Origin: Anaerolineaceae bacterium UBA6801
Lineage (GTDB): Bacteria; Chloroflexota; Anaerolineae; Anaerolineales; Anaerolineaceae
DNA: 12,473 nucleotides
NCBI GenBank assembly: GCA_002452315.1
Contig: DKFH01000126.1
Coordinates: 1-12,473 of the forward strand
Reading direction: 5' to 3'
Part shown: positions 12,017 through 12,473 of the stretch, piece by piece
How the letters are laid out: each line of letters starts with the position of its first letter
Position numbering within the stretch: the first letter of the stretch is position 1
Program-made: the position numbers and the translations under genes
Notes under the pieces: generated by a model
Told to the model about the DNA's origin: nothing
The model's input: only the letters and a program-made list of their open reading frames with translations
Databases searched by the model: none

Positions 12017-12473
12017 ATGAAACCAGTTGAAATTCGCCCAGGGGTATTCTGGGTTGGTGTGAATGACCGCGTCACGGACCTGTTTGAGGGCTTGTGGCCG
12101 ATCAGCCGTGAGGGGATTTCCTATAATGCCTACCTGATCAAGGACGAGAAAACCGCCCTGATCGACCTTTCTAAGGAGATGCTCAGCGACGATTACCTCG
12201 CCCAGCTGAAGGAAGTCGTTGACCTGGCCAGCCTGGATTACGTGATCATCAACCACATGGAGCCCGATCACAGCGGCGCGCTGCAGCGGATTTTGGAATT
12301 TGCGCCCAATGCCCACATCCTGGGCATGCCCAAGACCGTGCGCATGCTGGATGATTTTTATGGCTTAACTGAAAATATCTCCCAGCTGGCCACCGGCGAG
12401 GAGCTCTCCCTCGGAAAATACACCCTGCGCTTCGTCTATACGCCTTTGGTGCACTGGCCGGAAACGATGATGA
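12017..12473 (+). CDS. A-type flavoprotein / flavodiiron protein, N-terminal part (cut by window edge)
   Basis: The first 152 codons are present. The product reads WVGVNDRVTDLFEGLWPISR (12-31), ISYNAYLI, then NHMEPDHSG (79-87) and VHWPETMM (145-152). These are the metallo-beta-lactamase-like half of flavodiiron proteins: the diiron ligand set H-x-E-x-D-H (His80, Glu82, Asp84, His85) and a further ligand His146. The FMN-binding flavodoxin half lies beyond the window. Such FprA/ROO enzymes reduce O2 to water or NO to N2O in anaerobes. AGGAG overlaps the fba stop (TAGGAG) six bases before the ATG at 12017, indicating coupled expression with fba. Confidence 0.92.
   Translation, partial: MKPVEIRPGVFWVGVNDRVTDLFEGLWPISREGISYNAYLIKDEKTALIDLSKEMLSDDYLAQLKEVVDLASLDYVIINHMEPDHSGALQRILEFAPNAHILGMPKTVRMLDDFYGLTENISQLATGEELSLGKYTLRFVYTPLVHWPETMM

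Noticed and set aside
1..12473. CRISPR array, prophage, toxin-antitoxin or defence system
   Set aside because: No regularly spaced direct repeats, phage structural genes or recognisable toxin/antitoxin or nuclease modules were seen on either strand.

Overview
The window reads as a bacterial chromosome segment with a GC-rich backbone, mostly housekeeping and envelope genes, interrupted by AT-rich mobile DNA. The gene set (bacterial-type ProRS with editing domain, bactofilin, PyrD/PyrK-like pair, class II FBP aldolase beside a flavodiiron protein, a RAYT with a 'GTAG...CTAC' palindrome) suggests an anaerobic Gram-negative-like or Chloroflexota (Anaerolineae-like) bacterium. That assignment is inference from gene style; no rRNA or other taxonomic marker is present.

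Layout. From 1 to 8522 every gene is on the minus strand. Reading in the direction of transcription from 8522: a divergent glycerophosphodiesterase-like protein; an NAD-dependent sugar epimerase; then a tightly packed set of mpg (3-methyladenine DNA glycosylase), a 101-residue unknown, a NeuD/PglD-like acyltransferase with an apparent E3-binding (PSBD) domain at its N-terminus, a bactofilin and proS. Next come an AT-rich RAYT (REP-associated tyrosine transposase) with a perfect 28-bp palindrome at its 5' side, an overlapping PyrK-like/PyrD-like pair whose PyrD member lacks the expected catalytic residues, and the first 64 codons of an ATZ/TRZ amidohydrolase.

From about 8625 to 10942 lies a decayed mobile-element island. 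It is bounded by long matching inverted ends. Just inside them are the C-terminal and N-terminal pieces of one integrase-core (DDE) transposase. Its catalytic core has been replaced by about 1.5 kb holding an IS3-type OrfB remnant, an AT-rich GNAT acetyltransferase gene with its own ribosome binding site and terminator, and a truncated tRNA-Val(GAC)-like sequence. The island sits in what was the divergent intergenic space between the glycerophosphodiesterase and the plus-strand genes fba and fprA (11057 to the window end).

Regulation. Three copies of the palindrome TGTC-N-GACA occur, all in promoter zones: two flank a good sigma70-type promoter of the amidohydrolase, and one overlaps an extended -10 of the epimerase gene. 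This is consistent with a FadR/GntR-type regulator encoded elsewhere. The sequence points most worth following up are these operators, the degenerate PyrD/PyrK pair, the PSBD-acyltransferase fusion, the RAYT-palindrome pair, and the island's structure.
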